A stretch of 64,000 nt of DNA. Origin: Elusimicrobia bacterium UBA5214. GTDB lineage: Bacteria; Elusimicrobiota; UBA5214. The stretch lies in assembly GCA_002412545.1 (NCBI GenBank), contig DHVG01000013.1:157847-221846 (forward strand), given 5' to 3'. Shown here in pieces: positions 52,286 to 60,807 of this stretch (position 1 is the stretch's first letter; every line of letters begins with the position of its first letter). The notes under the pieces were generated by a model, which saw only the letters and a list, made by a program, of their open reading frames with translations, was not told the origin of the DNA and made no database searches. The position numbers and the translations under genes were made by a program.

Positions 52286-52774
52286 TTATAATTTTTTCCT
52301 TCCGTGTTTAACTGATTTTATCCAGACCTCACCAGTAGAAACATAAAATTCAATTGTTCTCCCATAATTTCCACCGGTATCTTCAGCAACTATTGGTATC
52401 CGTTCCCGAGTGAGGACACGTTTTGCCATCTCTACATTTTTCTTACCAATATCCATTTGAATTTGTTCAGCAAGTATTGGGAAAAGGCTTGCTCCACCAA
52501 CAAGATAAGCTCTCAGGTGGTTCTTCTGCGCACCAGCGGTAACTACTTCATTGAGGAGGATTTCTATACCTGTATCAGCGAATCGTCGGGGGTTAGAATC
52601 TCTACCTTTAATTAAAAAATTTTCTGGTAAAATAATATGAGCCAAACCACCTATTTTACTCATCTCATCATATAAAATTACTGCCACACAAGAACCAATA
52701 CTGGTTACAGAAAGAATATGGTTATTTCCAACAACTTTTAGTTCACCGATATTTACATTTATTGTTTCAGCCAT
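52286..52774 (-). CDS. cheD: Chemoreceptor glutamine deamidase
   Basis: CheD deamidates glutamines on chemoreceptors and, with CheC, forms an adaptation loop. 162 residues with TSIGSCVAVILYD (Cys29) and GGLAHIILP (His46), the catalytic Cys-His pair, and AYLVGGASLFP and EDTGGNYGRTIEFYVSTGEV later. It follows cheC with a six-base gap. Confidence 0.96.
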   Translation of the reverse strand: MAETINVNIGELKVVGNNHILSVTSIGSCVAVILYDEMSKIGGLAHIILPENFLIKGRDSNPRRFADTGIEILLNEVVTAGAQKNHLRAYLVGGASLFPILAEQIQMDIGKKNVEMAKRVLTRERIPIVAEDTGGNYGRTIEFYVSTGEVWIKSVKHGRKKL

Positions 52775-52780
52775 TGTTTT

Positions 52781-53392
52781 TTACTCGGATAACTTGCGGA
52801 GAATAATTTCTAAAGTTTCTCCTGAAGTAAAAAAGAGAAAATGTCCTTTCACAATCGTTCCCGGTAAGTCAAAATTTGTATCCATAAAAAGTACATACAT
52901 ACCAGTTTGGGCATAGTCAACAAGAATAGAATCAACAATTGCACCAAGCATATCTCGTGTGAAATAGGGCACTGATGGTATAATTTTTATTCCAACAATT
53001 TCGGCAATAACATCAATATAGATGTTAGTAAGAATATTGCCAATCTCTTTTAATGCGGACTGTTCAAGTTCGTAAATTTCTCTCGTATCACCAAGTTCAC
53101 GTTCAAGAAGTAAATCGCTCAAAATTAAGGCACTACTTTGCGGAAAATACAGTAAGACACTACCAGTAAGAATACCAGAAAAATGGATATATACACCATT
53201 GACTACAGTTTTTTGTTCTTCAACTAAATTTGGTATCTCTTCTAAAGGAAGGACATTTATCTGACTCAAGTTTACCGAAATTTTGCGTTTGACAATTTCT
53301 TTCAAAGCATTACCCGCACGATTCATCCCTTCGGCAAATAAAATTTTTAATTTTTTAAGTTTTTCTTCGTTAAAAAATAATTCTTCATTCAT
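52781..53392 (-). CDS. cheC: CheY-P phosphatase CheC
   Basis: 203 residues of the CheC/FliY phosphatase family. Two active-site helices each show ExxN: E21-x-x-N24 in FAEGMNRAGNAL and E116-x-x-N119 in ALKEIGNILTNIY. CheC removes phosphate from CheY-P and binds CheD, encoded next. It starts six bases after the FtsA-like gene. Confidence 0.92.
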   Translation of the reverse strand: MNEELFFNEEKLKKLKILFAEGMNRAGNALKEIVKRKISVNLSQINVLPLEEIPNLVEEQKTVVNGVYIHFSGILTGSVLLYFPQSSALILSDLLLERELGDTREIYELEQSALKEIGNILTNIYIDVIAEIVGIKIIPSVPYFTRDMLGAIVDSILVDYAQTGMYVLFMDTNFDLPGTIVKGHFLFFTSGETLEIILRKLSE

Positions 53393-53398
53393 TGATAA

Positions 53399-55648
53399 TC
53401 ACTCAAAGTATATTTTTACATCTGAACCATCAATTAACGGTGAAGTAAATCTTGCTTCCTCATTATTAATTAACAACTTTAGTTTTTTCCCTAAAGGATA
53501 CTTATTCTCTTTGGTCAACAGTTCTTTATTCTCTAAATCAAGTGAAATATAACGAAATATATCGGCAAGAATTATTTCCGCATCTTTACCCGGATGAACT
53601 TCAATTACCGCACCATCAAAAACATAATCATCCAAATTTACTTCTTTACCATTCATCAAAATTTTACCTTTCCCACCGGGGAAAATATACTCTTCATTAT
53701 TAACTTTAATCCGTAAACTTTTCCCCTCCCGAGGCAAATCAGCAGCCTCTCTTACTCGATATGAAATTTGAGGAAAAACCTGATATTCAATCGTATCGCC
53801 CTCATTAACCATATAATCAAATGTTGTTTCTTCATTATTAACTTGCAATTGGTAATTTTTTTGTTTAAAAATTTTCATCTCTCCATTAACTAAAACACAC
53901 ATTTCGCTTATTGGATTTATATTTACTTCATAACCATATTTTATTAAAACATCACGAAGTAAATAATCCGGTTTGATTACAATTATTGCTCGGTCAGGTA
54001 TCTCCATTTCCGAATCATTTACTATCTCGTTATTAAGAAAAATCTTAGGATATAATTTAATTTCTTTGCCGTTAAGCAAAACTTTTTTGATTTCCCTCTC
54101 AGGAATAAGGTCAACAATTTTTATTTTTGCTTCTTCACCATCAGTGGCTTCAATAAAAGTTATCTCGTCATTAACTGAAACCAGTGTATCTAAACTAACA
54201 GAATTACTATTAAGTTTAATTATTGCATTTTTACCTAAAGTACCTTTAACAATATGCATTTTATTATTAACTAAAAATGTTTTTGCTAAACCAGGACGAG
54301 CGTAAATTTTTTTTAAATTTACACCAGCTTGCACTAACGCAGAAAATACATTTAAATTTTTATTCAAGTTAATCAAATACACTCTTTTATCGTTAACCAA
54401 CAAACTTGCAAATTGTAAACTTTTCCCTTGCAACGCAAGTAAAGCAATACCAATGGAAGTCACCCCGTCTGGACCATTAAGTTTACCCGTCTGGTCATTT
54501 AGGGATTTTACCATTTCAGTTTTTCTTATTCCAACACACTCTTTATTTAAAGACAGGAATTCAGCTAATTTTTCTCCAAGATAAGGGGTGCGACTTCCAC
54601 CACCAACACAAACTACCGCCTGAGGTGAACTCCGCACCTTTGCTTCAGAAGATACCAATAATTGCCGATTATCTACACTCTGAGTAGCACTATCATCTCG
54701 GACAAAGGTGCGGGGTGAATATTGATTAAGGACAAGTATTTCTTGGGCAATTCTTTTTGCCAGATTTTCTACCGCTGGTAAAATTTCTTTAATCATTTCC
54801 TGAGTTGACAGTTCGTATTCTTTATCAAAAATGTTACAAAAGTTTATTTTTTCTTTCTCCAAAAGAGAACGTTTCACTCCTTCGGCAGTATTAAAATCTA
54901 AAAGATACTGTTCGGATAATCTTTCCGTAATCTCATCCCCTGCAAAAGGTACCATTCCATAAGCAATTATACCACCTTCACCGGTAACGGCAATATCTGA
55001 TGTGCCCGCCCCAATATCAACAAGTGCTAAATTTAAACGACGCATATCTTGCGGAATAATCGCATTAATCGCGGCAATTGGTTCCAGAGTTACTGAAGAA
55101 ATTTCAAGATTAACTTTTTTTGCTACTGTAAAAATACTTTCTAAAACTTTGCGGGGTAAAAAAGTAGCTAAAACTTCTATTTTAATTTCTTCACCTTTCT
55201 GTCCAATAGGGTTAGTTATTTTTTCATCATCAAGATAATAATTTACCACACTGTAACCAACACAGTAAAATTCAATACTCTCTTTACTTAAACGATTGAC
55301 AATTTCTTGCACTGCCGAAAGCTCTAAATTACGCACGTCATCTCCAGCAATCTCTTCTTCCAAAGAAATATTCTTCTTTACTTTTTCTCGGAATGTACGT
55401 AACATCCTTCCGGCAACCGCGACTGCAACTTTATCTATTTTAAGATTATTTCTTTCCTCTAATATGGATTTAATTCTCTCAACAATTCTTACTACCTTCT
55501 CAATATCATGAATCTGACCCGCATACATTGCTCTAGTTTCATGTTCTAAAATTTCACAATCAACTATGCGTAGAGAATTATCTACCAACTCAGTAAGTAA
55601 ACCTCGAACTTTACGCGTCCCAATATCTAAAGCAAAAATTTTATCCAT
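53399..55648 (-). CDS. FtsA/PilM-like actin-fold protein with long C-terminal extension
   Basis: 749 residues. Residues 1-370 are an FtsA-like ATPase: FALDIGTRKVRGLLTE (phosphate 1), an SHS2-like 1C insert, LALVDIGAGTSDIAVTGEGG (phosphate 2), AYGMVPFAGDEITERL and AVVCVGGGSRTPYLGEKLAE (adenosine). Residues 440-749 repeat a small beta unit, LLVNDKRVY..., VLLNGKEIKLYPKIFLNNE, MCVLVNGEMKIF and ILMNGKEVNLDDYVFDGAVI, similar to ThiS-like beta-grasp. An insert SPRTFVRDDSATQSVDNRQL before the VCVGGG box is repeat-encoded. Long FtsA-like proteins of this kind are not the division FtsA; the role here is unknown. Confidence 0.82.
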   Translation of the reverse strand: MDKIFALDIGTRKVRGLLTELVDNSLRIVDCEILEHETRAMYAGQIHDIEKVVRIVERIKSILEERNNLKIDKVAVAVAGRMLRTFREKVKKNISLEEEIAGDDVRNLELSAVQEIVNRLSKESIEFYCVGYSVVNYYLDDEKITNPIGQKGEEIKIEVLATFLPRKVLESIFTVAKKVNLEISSVTLEPIAAINAIIPQDMRRLNLALVDIGAGTSDIAVTGEGGIIAYGMVPFAGDEITERLSEQYLLDFNTAEGVKRSLLEKEKINFCNIFDKEYELSTQEMIKEILPAVENLAKRIAQEILVLNQYSPRTFVRDDSATQSVDNRQLLVSSEAKVRSSPQAVVCVGGGSRTPYLGEKLAEFLSLNKECVGIRKTEMVKSLNDQTGKLNGPDGVTSIGIALLALQGKSLQFASLLVNDKRVYLINLNKNLNVFSALVQAGVNLKKIYARPGLAKTFLVNNKMHIVKGTLGKNAIIKLNSNSVSLDTLVSVNDEITFIEATDGEEAKIKIVDLIPEREIKKVLLNGKEIKLYPKIFLNNEIVNDSEMEIPDRAIIVIKPDYLLRDVLIKYGYEVNINPISEMCVLVNGEMKIFKQKNYQLQVNNEETTFDYMVNEGDTIEYQVFPQISYRVREAADLPREGKSLRIKVNNEEYIFPGGKGKILMNGKEVNLDDYVFDGAVIEVHPGKDAEIILADIFRYISLDLENKELLTKENKYPLGKKLKLLINNEEARFTSPLIDGSDVKIYFE
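54626..54715. repeat. Inverted repeat inserted in frame in the FtsA-like gene
   Basis: CCGCACCTTTG (54632-54642) and CAAAGGTGCGG (54703-54713) flank about 60 bp. The segment encodes roughly 30 residues, SPRTFVRD...KVRSSP, between a helix and the conserved VCVGGG strand. Confidence 0.8.
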
Positions 55649-55663
55649 TTCTCCTATACAATC

Positions 55664-55720
55664 TCAAATGCCAAAATCCAAATTCGAAAATTTGACATTT
55701 GAGTTTTGATATTTGGATTT
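55664..55720. repeat. 57-bp inverted repeat, left copy
   Basis: Identical (one mismatch) to the reverse complement of 58273-58329. It also contains smaller internal palindromes built from CAAATGTCAAA/TTTGACATTTG. Together they flank the cheA and GAF-PAS genes. Confidence 0.95.
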
Positions 55721-55722
55721 TC

Positions 55723-56550
55723 TCAAATGCGGGTGATATCCTGAAAAAGTATTGCGCAACCTAACGATTTACCCTCTTTATCCTGAATTACTATTGTTGA
55801 ATACCCGATTCGTAAACTTTTTCCATAGATGTTACTAATCTCAATTTCTTTACGTGAATGTGTCTGTTGTAATTCTATTGCTTTTTTAAGTAGTTCAATA
55901 ATTTGTGGATATTTTTTAAACCCCTCAGAATAAGGTTTACCAAGAACTGTATTCAAAGGAAGACCTAAAATTACTGAAGCACGGGGATTAAAATTAGTAA
56001 CTATACCTTCTGAATCGGTAGAAACAAATCCACCACTTAAACATTGAAAAACTTGCTGATTATAATTACTTAAAAGTAACATTTCCTGATAATAAAGATA
56101 GTTTTCTAAGGTAATCGCTGCTTGTGATGAGCAAGCAACCATCAGTTCAAAATCATTCCGATTAAATGCACCAGAACGTTTATTCACAATTTCAATTATA
56201 CCAACAGGTTTATCTTTACTCAATAAAGGTAAACAAATCAATGAATGTGTTTTAAATCCTAAAAGTCGGTCAAATTCTTGATTAAACCGTGGGTCTTTCT
56301 CCGGTTCATTAACAATTACTCCTTGCCCCTTACGCGCTACATATCCACAGATACCTTTATCCCAAGAAAAACGCTTATTCAGCAACTGTGGCGCTTTTTC
56401 ACCATAAACAACTTTGAAAATAAGTTCTTTTTTTGCCGGGTCAACAATAAAAAGTGTCCCCGCTTCTGCATTTACTGTCTGACAAATACGTTCAAGCATC
56501 CTTTCTAACAAGCCTTCAAAATCTAAATCAAGAATTTTTATCCTTGCCAA
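55723..56550 (-). CDS. GAF-PAS cytoplasmic sensor protein
   Basis: About 275 residues from a TTG at 56550, chosen because AAGGGGG lies eight bases upstream. Residues 10-150 are a GAF domain (EAGTLFIVDPAKKEL, GICGYVARKGQGVIVNEPEK, LICLPLLSKDKPVGIIEIVN). Residues 160-275 are a PAS domain (GGFVSTDSEGIVTNFNPRAS, LGCAILFQDITR). No kinase or output domain follows. It comes 16 bp after cheA, so it may feed a cytoplasmic signal into that kinase. Confidence 0.87.
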   Translation of the reverse strand: MARIKILDLDFEGLLERMLERICQTVNAEAGTLFIVDPAKKELIFKVVYGEKAPQLLNKRFSWDKGICGYVARKGQGVIVNEPEKDPRFNQEFDRLLGFKTHSLICLPLLSKDKPVGIIEIVNKRSGAFNRNDFELMVACSSQAAITLENYLYYQEMLLLSNYNQQVFQCLSGGFVSTDSEGIVTNFNPRASVILGLPLNTVLGKPYSEGFKKYPQIIELLKKAIELQQTHSRKEIEISNIYGKSLRIGYSTIVIQDKEGKSLGCAILFQDITRI

Positions 56551-56566
56551 TTTCTTGTCCCCCTTT

Positions 56567-58237
56567 TCAACTGGTAACAAGACTTAAAACATCTATAATC
56601 AATACTACACGTCCGTCACCGAGGATGGTTGCACCACTGAAACCGTAAGTATTCTTCGCTAAACCAGTTAAACTCTTGATTACGACTTCCTGATGTCCTA
56701 ATAAACCGCTCACAACAAAACCTTTCTTTTTACCAGTTGCCTCAACAACAATTACATATAAGGAACTGTTGTCTAAAATATTATTCACTGCTATTCCGGA
56801 GGTTGCTTTTTTTGAAATACTAAAAACTTCACTCAGTCTAATTAAAGGTATCACTTCCTGCCTCAAAACTATTACTTGTTGATTTTCAATCGTTTTTATC
56901 TCTTCTGGATTAACTACCGCGATTGAACGAATATTAGCCACTGGAATCGCATAAACTTCTTCGTCTATTTTCACCAAAAGTGCACGAATCACTACTAAGG
57001 TTAAGGGTAATTTTAAAATAAAACGTGAACCTTCGCCCTTTTTGGATTTTATTTCTAATTTTCCATTAAAAGATTCAATTCTTGTTTTTACTACATCTAA
57101 ACCTACACCTCGTCCGGAAACATCGGTAACTTCTTTTGCTGTACTAAACTGCGGATAAGTAACTAAATATAACACCTCTTCTTCCGAGAGACTAAACGCC
57201 TCTTCAGAACTAATTAATCCTTTTCCAATTGCTGCCCGGCGAATTTCTGCTGGATCCATCCCCTTTCCATCATCTACTACTTCAATTACTACTTGACTTG
57301 CTTCACGATAAGCAAGAAATTTTACCGTACCGATTGTCGCCTTGCCAAACTTTTCTCTTTCTTCCGGTGATTCAATCCCATGGTCAAGCGCATTTCTTAA
57401 AATATGAATTAAACAATCACTTAGTTGTTCTGTAATTATTCGGTCAACTTCAATTTCTGAACCATAAATTTCTAAATTCACCTTGTATCCTTTTCTCTGG
57501 GTCAGATCATAAAGAATCCGTGGGAAACGTTCAAAAATCAATCCTAAAGGTGCCATCCGCGTTTTTAACACTTCTTCCTGCAAATTAGTGCTTACTCGTT
57601 CAAATTGATTTAAAGCACGGGATAATTCTTCTCGTTCTTTTACATCCAATATTTCACTTGCTAACTGATTAATCTGTGCCTTCACAATTACTAATTCACC
57701 AATAAGGTTCATCAGCGTATCAAGATATTCAACTTTCACTCTGACTGTAGGCATCTTTTTCTTCCGTTCAACAGTAGACGGACTTGGCACTGTGCCTACG
57801 GTCTCTTCCTTTTTTTCGGTTACTTCTTTTACAGATAAAACTTTTTCTTCTAAAGTAGTTGCCCGTAATTTACTTAAAATTGGTAAAAGGTCAACCTTTT
57901 TCTCTTCACCACTGGTTACTTCTTCAACTAAAATTTCTAAAATGTCAAAACATTCAAAAAATATATCAATTGTTTCCGGAGTTATACTTGATTCACCTTT
58001 CCGCAATTTATCCAAAACATCTTCCATTTGATGGGTAAGTTCAGTAATTTTTGTATAACCCATTGTTGCTGACATTCCTTTAAGGGTGTGGGCTAAACGA
58101 AAAATCTCATTTAATGGTTCAATTTCTTCAGGACGACGAGCTAACTGCAAAAGTGCCTGGTTTAAACCCTGTAAATATTCATTTGCTTCAGCAAGAAAGA
58201 GGTCCCGAAATTGGGACATATCCATTTCTTCAACCAT
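56567..58237 (-). CDS. cheA: Chemotaxis histidine kinase CheA, without a P2 domain
   Basis: 556 residues. P1 (HPt) has His50 in RLAHTLKGMSATMG. The usual P2 CheY-docking domain is missing; residues 105-165 are a charged linker. P3 (VEYLDTLMNLIGELVIVKAQ), P4 ATPase (LIHILRNALDHGIESPEERE, VDDGKGMDP, TDVSGRGVGLDVVK) and P5 CheW-like domain (LLVKIDEEVYAIPV) follow. AAGG precedes the ATG. No separate cheW is in the window, so coupling to receptors relies on a gene elsewhere or on P5. Confidence 0.96.
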   Translation of the reverse strand: MVEEMDMSQFRDLFLAEANEYLQGLNQALLQLARRPEEIEPLNEIFRLAHTLKGMSATMGYTKITELTHQMEDVLDKLRKGESSITPETIDIFFECFDILEILVEEVTSGEEKKVDLLPILSKLRATTLEEKVLSVKEVTEKKEETVGTVPSPSTVERKKKMPTVRVKVEYLDTLMNLIGELVIVKAQINQLASEILDVKEREELSRALNQFERVSTNLQEEVLKTRMAPLGLIFERFPRILYDLTQRKGYKVNLEIYGSEIEVDRIITEQLSDCLIHILRNALDHGIESPEEREKFGKATIGTVKFLAYREASQVVIEVVDDGKGMDPAEIRRAAIGKGLISSEEAFSLSEEEVLYLVTYPQFSTAKEVTDVSGRGVGLDVVKTRIESFNGKLEIKSKKGEGSRFILKLPLTLVVIRALLVKIDEEVYAIPVANIRSIAVVNPEEIKTIENQQVIVLRQEVIPLIRLSEVFSISKKATSGIAVNNILDNSSLYVIVVEATGKKKGFVVSGLLGHQEVVIKSLTGLAKNTYGFSGATILGDGRVVLIIDVLSLVTS

Positions 58238-58272
58238 AGATGACCTTCATATCGTGCGGGTAAATCCTAAAC

Positions 58273-58329
58273 AAATCCAAATATCAAAACTCAAATGTCA
58301 AATTTTCGAATTTGGATTTTGACATTTGA
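58273..58329. repeat. 57-bp inverted repeat, right copy
   Basis: Partner of 55664-55720 in opposite orientation. It lies between cheB and cheA. Confidence 0.95.
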
Positions 58330-58337
58330 ATTTTATC

Positions 58338-59375
58338 CTATCCAAGGGATTGAGTTATTTCATCAGCAATTTTATCTAAAGGAAGTATTTTATCTACCAC
58401 ACCAGCATTTACCGCTTCTTTAGCCATCCCATAAACAATACTACTTGTTTCATCTTGGACAATTGTTTTTCCACCCACATCTTTAATTGCTTTCAATCCC
58501 TTTACACCATCTTTACCCATTCCGGAAAGAAGCACACCAATCGTCTGTGGACCATAAACTTGTGCAGATGATTCCATCATCAAATCAATAGATGGTAAAA
58601 CACGATGTTCACTTTCTGTCGAATCAAGAGCCACCACACCGCCTTTTTTTATTTTTTCAACTTTTATTGAGGCATCACCTGGTGAAAGTAGACCGCGTTT
58701 AGCGGTAATAAAATCACCCTCTTCAGCAACTTTAACTGGTACCGGACCAACACGAGAGAGATGGTCAGCAAAAGACTTAACAAAAAATGCAGGCATATGT
58801 TGAGCAATGAGAATACCTGCGGAGAGGTCTTTGGGAATTTTTGCCATTAAAGAAAGTAGCGCTGCTGGTCCCCCAGCCGATGCACCAATAGCAACTAATC
58901 TGCGGGTAGCAAAAACTGGCGGAATGATATAATATGGTTCACGCACTTGGGCTTGGAAAAGTGTGCCCAATTTTTTGCGGTCAACTTCAGCCGCAATTTT
59001 AACTTTTTCTATAAGTTTCTTTTTAGTCAACATCAACGCCGCTGGTGAGGTCGGTTTCGGTAAGACATCAATCGCACCAAGTTTAAATGCTTCAATGGTA
59101 ACTTCACTTTCCGGTTCAGTAAGCATACTATAAAGAATCACCGGTGTCGGACACTGTCGCATAATTTCTTGTAATGCCCAAAGACCATCAGGCATCGGCA
59201 TAATTACATCTAAAATTACTACATCTGGTTTAAGATTTACAGTTTTTTCTAATGCTTCCCGACCATCAGCTCCAGTATCCACAATTTCAATATCCGGATC
59301 GGTAGAAAGCATTTCACTAACCATCTTCCGCACAAATGAAGAATCATCAACTATCAAAACACGAATTTTAGCCAC
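58338..59375 (-). CDS. cheB: Chemoreceptor methylesterase CheB
   Basis: 345 residues. Receiver domain with Asp10/Asp11 and phospho-acceptor Asp56 (VVILDVIMPMPDG); linker; then the methylesterase with the Ser of AIGASAGGPAALL, the His of LIAQHMPAFF, and the Asp of LLSGMGKDGVKG. CheB removes methyl groups from receptors to reset adaptation, opposing CheR. The start is GTG with GGAG eight bases upstream. Confidence 0.96.
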   Translation of the reverse strand: MAKIRVLIVDDSSFVRKMVSEMLSTDPDIEIVDTGADGREALEKTVNLKPDVVILDVIMPMPDGLWALQEIMRQCPTPVILYSMLTEPESEVTIEAFKLGAIDVLPKPTSPAALMLTKKKLIEKVKIAAEVDRKKLGTLFQAQVREPYYIIPPVFATRRLVAIGASAGGPAALLSLMAKIPKDLSAGILIAQHMPAFFVKSFADHLSRVGPVPVKVAEEGDFITAKRGLLSPGDASIKVEKIKKGGVVALDSTESEHRVLPSIDLMMESSAQVYGPQTIGVLLSGMGKDGVKGLKAIKDVGGKTIVQDETSSIVYGMAKEAVNAGVVDKILPLDKIADEITQSLG

Positions 59376-59389
59376 TTCTTTACTCCTTT

Positions 59390-59520
59390 CTTTTTAACAA
59401 TCTCTGCTAAATCGCTTAACTACCGCCAAATCGCTAAAATCCGCGAAATCGCTGAAAGAATCTTTTTTGGCGCTTTGGCGATAAGTTAGTTTTGCGCTTT
59501 TGCGTTTAGCGTTTTTGCGT
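59390..59520. repeat. CGCTAAA/GCGATTT-type repeats running into the end of cheR
   Basis: Units such as AAATCGCT, GCGCTTTGGCG and GCGTTTTTGCG fill the cheR-cheB gap. The final codons and TAA of the cheR-REC gene lie in this repeat. Confidence 0.8.
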
Positions 59521-60807
59521 GGTTTCCGAGATAATACTATTTATAGTTGCAACCAATTTATCGGGTGTCACCGGTTTGGTTAAATACGCTTTTGCACCTA
59601 ATTGTAAAGCCTCTTGCACAACGGTTTCCTGCCCAATTGCTGAGACCATCAAAATCTTCGCCTGTGGATCGTTCTGGACTATTTCTCTTACTGTCGCTAA
59701 ACCATCTTCCACTGGCATCAAAATATCCATTAATATAAAATTGGGCTTCAGTTTTTTGTATTTTTCTACTGCATCTGAACCATTTTCCGCCTCACCAATA
59801 ACTTCTAACCCATTACGGATAAGCATATTTTTCAAAGTCAGACGCATAAATGCTGAATCATCAACAATTAATACAGTAACACCTAATCTTTTTTCTTTAG
59901 GTTGTTCAAGCCCCCACCACCATTTTTTTCTCCTCTCGCCACCAGTGTAATCTTTGACTAAACCTTTCCGTCGTTCCTTGCGAAAGATATGTTCCAACGA
60001 ATTAAATGGATAAAAATAGTATCTCGCTTTGGAAAAAAAAAGCAGTTCACTCTTCCCAATGATTAAGTATCCATGAGCAGTTAAACTTTTGTAAAACATT
60101 TCTAAAATTTGTTCTTTCATCTCTTGAGTAAAATAAATTAACAAGTTACGACAAAAGATAATATCCAAAGCTGGGAAAGAGATATCTTTCAACAAATGAT
60201 GATACTTAAAAATTACCATATTTTTTATTTCATCAGATAATTTGTATTTTTCATTTGGTAAAATAGTAAAATATCTATCCAGATATTCTTTTTTCAAGTT
60301 AACTAAACTTTCTTTACTGTAAACACTTTCCCTTGCCTTGAATAAACATTGATGGTCAATATCGGTAGCATAAAGAGAAATCAAATAGTTCTTCATCTCT
60401 ACACCTAAAGTCTCTTTAAGCAATATTGCAATAGAATATGGTTCTTCACCACTGGCACAGCCGGCGGACCAGATACGAACCGTGCTATCTCCGGATTGTT
60501 TTTTTTCCCTAATCAAAGTAGGCAACAATTGTGTCCGCACTGCTTCAAATACACTGGGGTCACGAAAAAACTGACTCACATTAATGGTTAAAGCATCAAA
60601 AAGACGATTGTATTCCTGTGCGTCATTATCAAGAATACGAATATATTCATTATAGGAATTGGCATTCCGTGCACGCATCCTTACCGCAATGCGACGTTGG
60701 ATATAATCAGGATTATAGTGGTCAAGAGCAAAACCACGCTCTTTAAGTATTTTTTTCTGTAAACGCGTATATTCAAGATTATTTTGGTCAATTATTTTTT
60801 CGTCCAT
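59506..60807 (-). CDS. cheR: CheR methyltransferase fused to a C-terminal receiver domain
   Basis: 433 residues. Residues 1-280 are CheR: TINVSQFFRDPSVFEAV, IWSAGCASGEEPYSIAILLK (SAM site), LYATDIDHQCLFKARE, IIFCRNLLIYF. After a linker, residues 315-430 form a receiver (VTVLIVDDSAFMRLTLKNML, FILMDILMPVEDG, AYLTKPVTPDKL). CheR methylates receptor glutamates; a covalently attached receiver could let phosphate from CheA control it. The final residues TTQKR come from repeat DNA. The ATG immediately follows the MCP stop. Confidence 0.93.
   Translation of the reverse strand: MDEKIIDQNNLEYTRLQKKILKERGFALDHYNPDYIQRRIAVRMRARNANSYNEYIRILDNDAQEYNRLFDALTINVSQFFRDPSVFEAVRTQLLPTLIREKKQSGDSTVRIWSAGCASGEEPYSIAILLKETLGVEMKNYLISLYATDIDHQCLFKARESVYSKESLVNLKKEYLDRYFTILPNEKYKLSDEIKNMVIFKYHHLLKDISFPALDIIFCRNLLIYFTQEMKEQILEMFYKSLTAHGYLIIGKSELLFFSKARYYFYPFNSLEHIFRKERRKGLVKDYTGGERRKKWWWGLEQPKEKRLGVTVLIVDDSAFMRLTLKNMLIRNGLEVIGEAENGSDAVEKYKKLKPNFILMDILMPVEDGLATVREIVQNDPQAKILMVSAIGQETVVQEALQLGAKAYLTKPVTPDKLVATINSIISETTQKR

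Noticed and set aside
53399..55648. Naming the FtsA-like gene ftsA
   Set aside because: It is far longer than division FtsA, lacks an obvious C-terminal amphipathic membrane helix and ftsZ neighbour, and sits among chemotaxis genes.
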